A DNA stretch of 32,546 nucleotides from Chromera velia. Its lineage: Eukaryota; Sar; Chromeraceae. Of this stretch, positions 30,057 through 32,546 are shown in pieces. The notes below the pieces were generated by a model that was not told where the DNA came from, made no database searches, and worked only from the letters and a program-made list of their open reading frames with translations. The position numbers and the translations under genes were made by a program. The DNA lies in NCBI GenBank assembly GCA_018398765.1, contig JAHBMJ010001327.1:1-32546 (forward strand), in the 5' to 3' direction. Positions within the stretch are counted from its first letter, which is position 1. Every line of letters starts with the position of its first letter.

Positions 30057-31526
30057 CTGCAGTCGCCTGAGAGGACTCGCTGCATACAGAAACAAAAGCA
30101 TCGCAGGAAAGGGAAAAGCTTTCTTTATCGATCTGCAAGCCGCTGGGCTCACAAGCTTCGCATCTTTAACATTGCGTCTGCATTTGGACGATTTTTTTTT
30201 TGTCGTTCTAGAACTCAATTCATTTCTGCTTTGACCCGGTCTCAGTATTTATTTTTTGCTTGGCTGTGAGAAGAAGACATGTCGGAGTAAGACCCGGGGG
30301 TCTTCTCATTCAGTGGAGGAAGGGAAGCCTTGGGGTCTTCTCATTGAGTGGAGGAAGGGAAGCCTCCGGGACGGCTATGGAGGGGGCCGCTGGGAGCCAG
30401 GGCGGCTATGAAATTAAGCTGGGGGCGTGACGGGGGTCAGTTAGGGGGCCATTGTAGGGCTGCACGGTGGCAGGGCGGCTGCCGGGGGATATATGACGGC
30501 TGTGACAGGTAGGCACAGTCTACATGTTTGTGCGGCCCAAAGATAGAAATCTTGGCGTCACGTTCGCTTCCACACATTTCCAGCTGCACGCTGACGTCTC
30601 CCTTGGAACCTGAGAGCGCAAATATTCATAGATCGCGCATCACCATATGATGCTGACGATGCATGCGGGCATTTCGTTCAGACTCTACGTCTTCGAAAGG
30701 GTTTATCGTGCAGGCTTTCATGTCTTTCGGACGTAGACAGCGAGTGACAAGCGGCTTTGAGAGTGCACGAAGCGAGTAACGGTGAACTACAAACGAAAGG
30801 TCAGAGTTCAGACACGTGGCACTGCAAAAGAACTCTCAGCTAGGAAGATAGGCCCACGAATTAAAGTGGTGAAGGGAAGGGAGAACAGCCCATTGAATTA
30901 AGCAGGGAGGGAGACTCGCCTCTCGACGTCCGGAAGGGTTCCTCTCCGTGCGTGCGGCGACGACAGTAGCGTCGCGTGTGGCATTAGGTTACAAGCTCCA
31001 ATGTCCCCGTACAGTTGATCAGTAGCGACAGGCAATTTCACATAGAAAGAGGGGAACAGAAAAAACAGGGAACAAGTGAGTCATTGGAGATGCCCAGTGC
31101 TTCTCTTTGGCTGTCTGCACATCCATTCATCTGTCTGTCTGATTGCTCTGATGGCTACCAAATTTTCTGTGTATTTCTTTCTGTCACTCTGGCTCAATCA
31201 TAAAAGCCACTTGAGCTGGGAAGCACAGGTTGTCCAAAGTAAGAGACTACGGCATGACCAGATCAGTCAAAAAACATGTATGAGAGAATGAATGAATGAT
31301 TAAGTGAGCAAGAGGATGGGTCCATGCATGAGTGAGCGACTGAGTGAGTAAAGTGAGCGACATGATGCTTGCATGAGGGACAAGCAAGACTGTGAGAAGC
31401 AAAACCGAGGAGGAAGACAAAAAGCATTTCAACTTGATCAGAACAGAAATCACAATGGGGAAACCAGAGCCAACTCATTCTGCCTATTTGTCTGTCTGTC
31501 TGTTATCGATAATAAAGAAAGAATAA
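30057..31526. other. Intergenic DNA with a short duplication and a G-rich tract
   Basis: No supported gene. It includes the 35-base direct repeat (30298-30368) and a G-rich segment (30370-30495). The rest (30500-31526) has no tRNA-like or rRNA-like feature that I can recognise. Part of it may be the 5' UTR of the LINE-type element that follows. Confidence 0.5.
30298..30368 (+). repeat. 35-bp tandem duplication
   Basis: TCTTCTCATT-C/G-AGTGGAGG followed by AAGGGAAGCCT occurs at 30301 and again at 30336, with one substitution. Confidence 0.95.
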
Positions 31527-32546
31527 AATAACGGTAGTCAATATCAGATGAGTCGGTTTGGAGTCTTTCCCGTCTGGGGCAGAGGCTTTGGATCGAACCG
31601 TCGCTTCTCTGAAGAAAAAAGCGGCCCAAACCACGGAGTTCTATGCAACAGTGCTGGACTGGTCTCAGCAAGAGTCTTCTCTCCCCCAGTTAAGCCGTGC
31701 AGAACTGCCCTGAGGCGTCAAGAGCCGCCCTCCTCAGGGAACAAGCATCGCTGCTATGGTAGGCAACCAAAGACACACAGGCAAAGGCAGCAACAGAAAG
31801 TTGGAAGGTGGAAAAAGAGCAACAGGCAAAAAGGAGACGGAAAGAAAGAAAAGCGGCTTAGACAGTGCTGGTTCCTTGGAACCCAAAATTGCCGCACCTT
31901 ACTTGATACAGGAGGAAAGGGAGCACAGGCTCCCCCAAGGAGGACAGCCCACATCGCGGAGGAGTTCCACAGGGCGAGTGTGGACGTTGCGTTCCTGCAG
32001 GAAACCCGTATCCACGGGGAGACGGAATGCCATGAAAGGCAGCGGTTGCTCCTCGCGGGCCCGCCTGCAGGAAGTGCATTACAGGGGCGAAATGGGGTGG
32101 GGTTCTCGTTCAGCAGGAAGGCAGAGAGGCAGAAACCCGGCGTGCTGCAGCAAGCTGGTAATGCAAGCCGCATCGGGCGAGTTGACCTCGAAGCCGTCAC
32201 ACTGATCTCCGCATACGCCCCTACCAGTGGGGCGGGAGACGAGGAAGTGGCTGAGTTTTACAGAGACCTCGGAGAGGCAGTGAGAAAAGTCCCGAACGGA
32301 AACCCAGTCGTCATTGGGGGGGATTTCAATGCGAGGGTGGGAGAAAGAAATGAGGAAACGGCGGCGGTGTTGGGGAGGTTTATGGAGGGGCAGAGATACC
32401 CAAACCGGAATGGGCAGTGCTTGCTCGAGTTCTGCCTTGAGCATGAGCTGGTCGTTGCAAACTCGTTCTTCCAGCACCCCCCACACCACAAAGGATCGTG
32501 GCAGCACCCACGCTCCAAGAAGTGGCATGAGCTTGACTACTTTCTG
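31527..32546 (+). mobile_element. LINE-type retrotransposon ORF with endonuclease domain, 5' part
   Basis: A frame open from 31527 to the window edge (340 codons) encodes an endonuclease of the exonuclease/endonuclease/phosphatase type found in non-LTR retrotransposons. Motifs in order are G-T-Q-N-C-R-T-L (31878-31901, where G-T-W-N-V-R-T-L is common), V-A-F-L-Q-E-T-R (Glu metal ligand, about 31986-32010), I-S-A-Y-A-P-T (about 32204-32224), G-G-D-F-N-A-R-V-G (about 32316-32343), and L-D-Y-F at the edge. The N-terminal region is Lys/Arg/Gln-rich. No in-frame ATG is seen before the domain, so the start may be lost or unusual. Reverse transcriptase would follow outside the window. The domain shows no stop or frameshift. 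Confidence 0.88.

Overview
The window is nuclear DNA of a protist alga, most likely a chromerid alveolate such as Chromera velia (inference, about 70% sure). Genes have spliceosomal introns with GT...AG ends. One gene encodes a DNA gyrase A with an N-terminal signal peptide and transit-like region, as expected for import into a complex plastid. Another carries many AP2/ERF domains of the kind expanded in apicomplexans and chromerids. The DNA is full of microsatellites and retroelement fragments.

Layout, left to right. (1) 1-2604: 3' part of a Ty1/copia-type pol frame with one in-frame TGA, then a possible 3' LTR and AT-rich spacer. (2) 4500-13953, minus strand: one predicted seven-exon gene. 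A huge first exon encodes ten AP2/ERF domains and six small exons encode a SET methyltransferase domain ending at a classic Y-x-x-G-Y-W motif. All six splice junctions are phase-consistent and together give an open frame of 1,969 codons. (3) 15487-19169, minus strand: two-exon plastid-type gyrA (984 aa), with the active-site tyrosine present. (4) 19878-20810, plus strand: intronless ankyrin-repeat protein, divergent from gyrA across a short intergenic region with a GC-rich block. (5) 20811-23142: repeat- and AT-rich intergenic DNA. (6) 23143-25932, plus strand: three-exon four-pass membrane protein with a charged linker and a C-terminal beta-type domain. (7) 26558-26905, plus strand: two candidate exons of an unknown gene. 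(8) 27225-29029, minus strand, possibly extending to 30056: exons of a Fes1/HSPBP1-like armadillo-repeat protein, with a long TTTC/GTTC microsatellite in one intron. (9) 31527 to the end, plus strand: start of a LINE-type ORF with an endonuclease domain.

The genes do not form a pathway. The most interesting object is the predicted AP2x10-SET protein, which would couple an array of DNA-binding domains to a lysine methyltransferase domain. Three of its AP2 domains plus linkers have been duplicated as a block. Its introns contain GTCA-type, GT-type and GAA-type repeats, some of which copy the 5' splice-site sequence itself.
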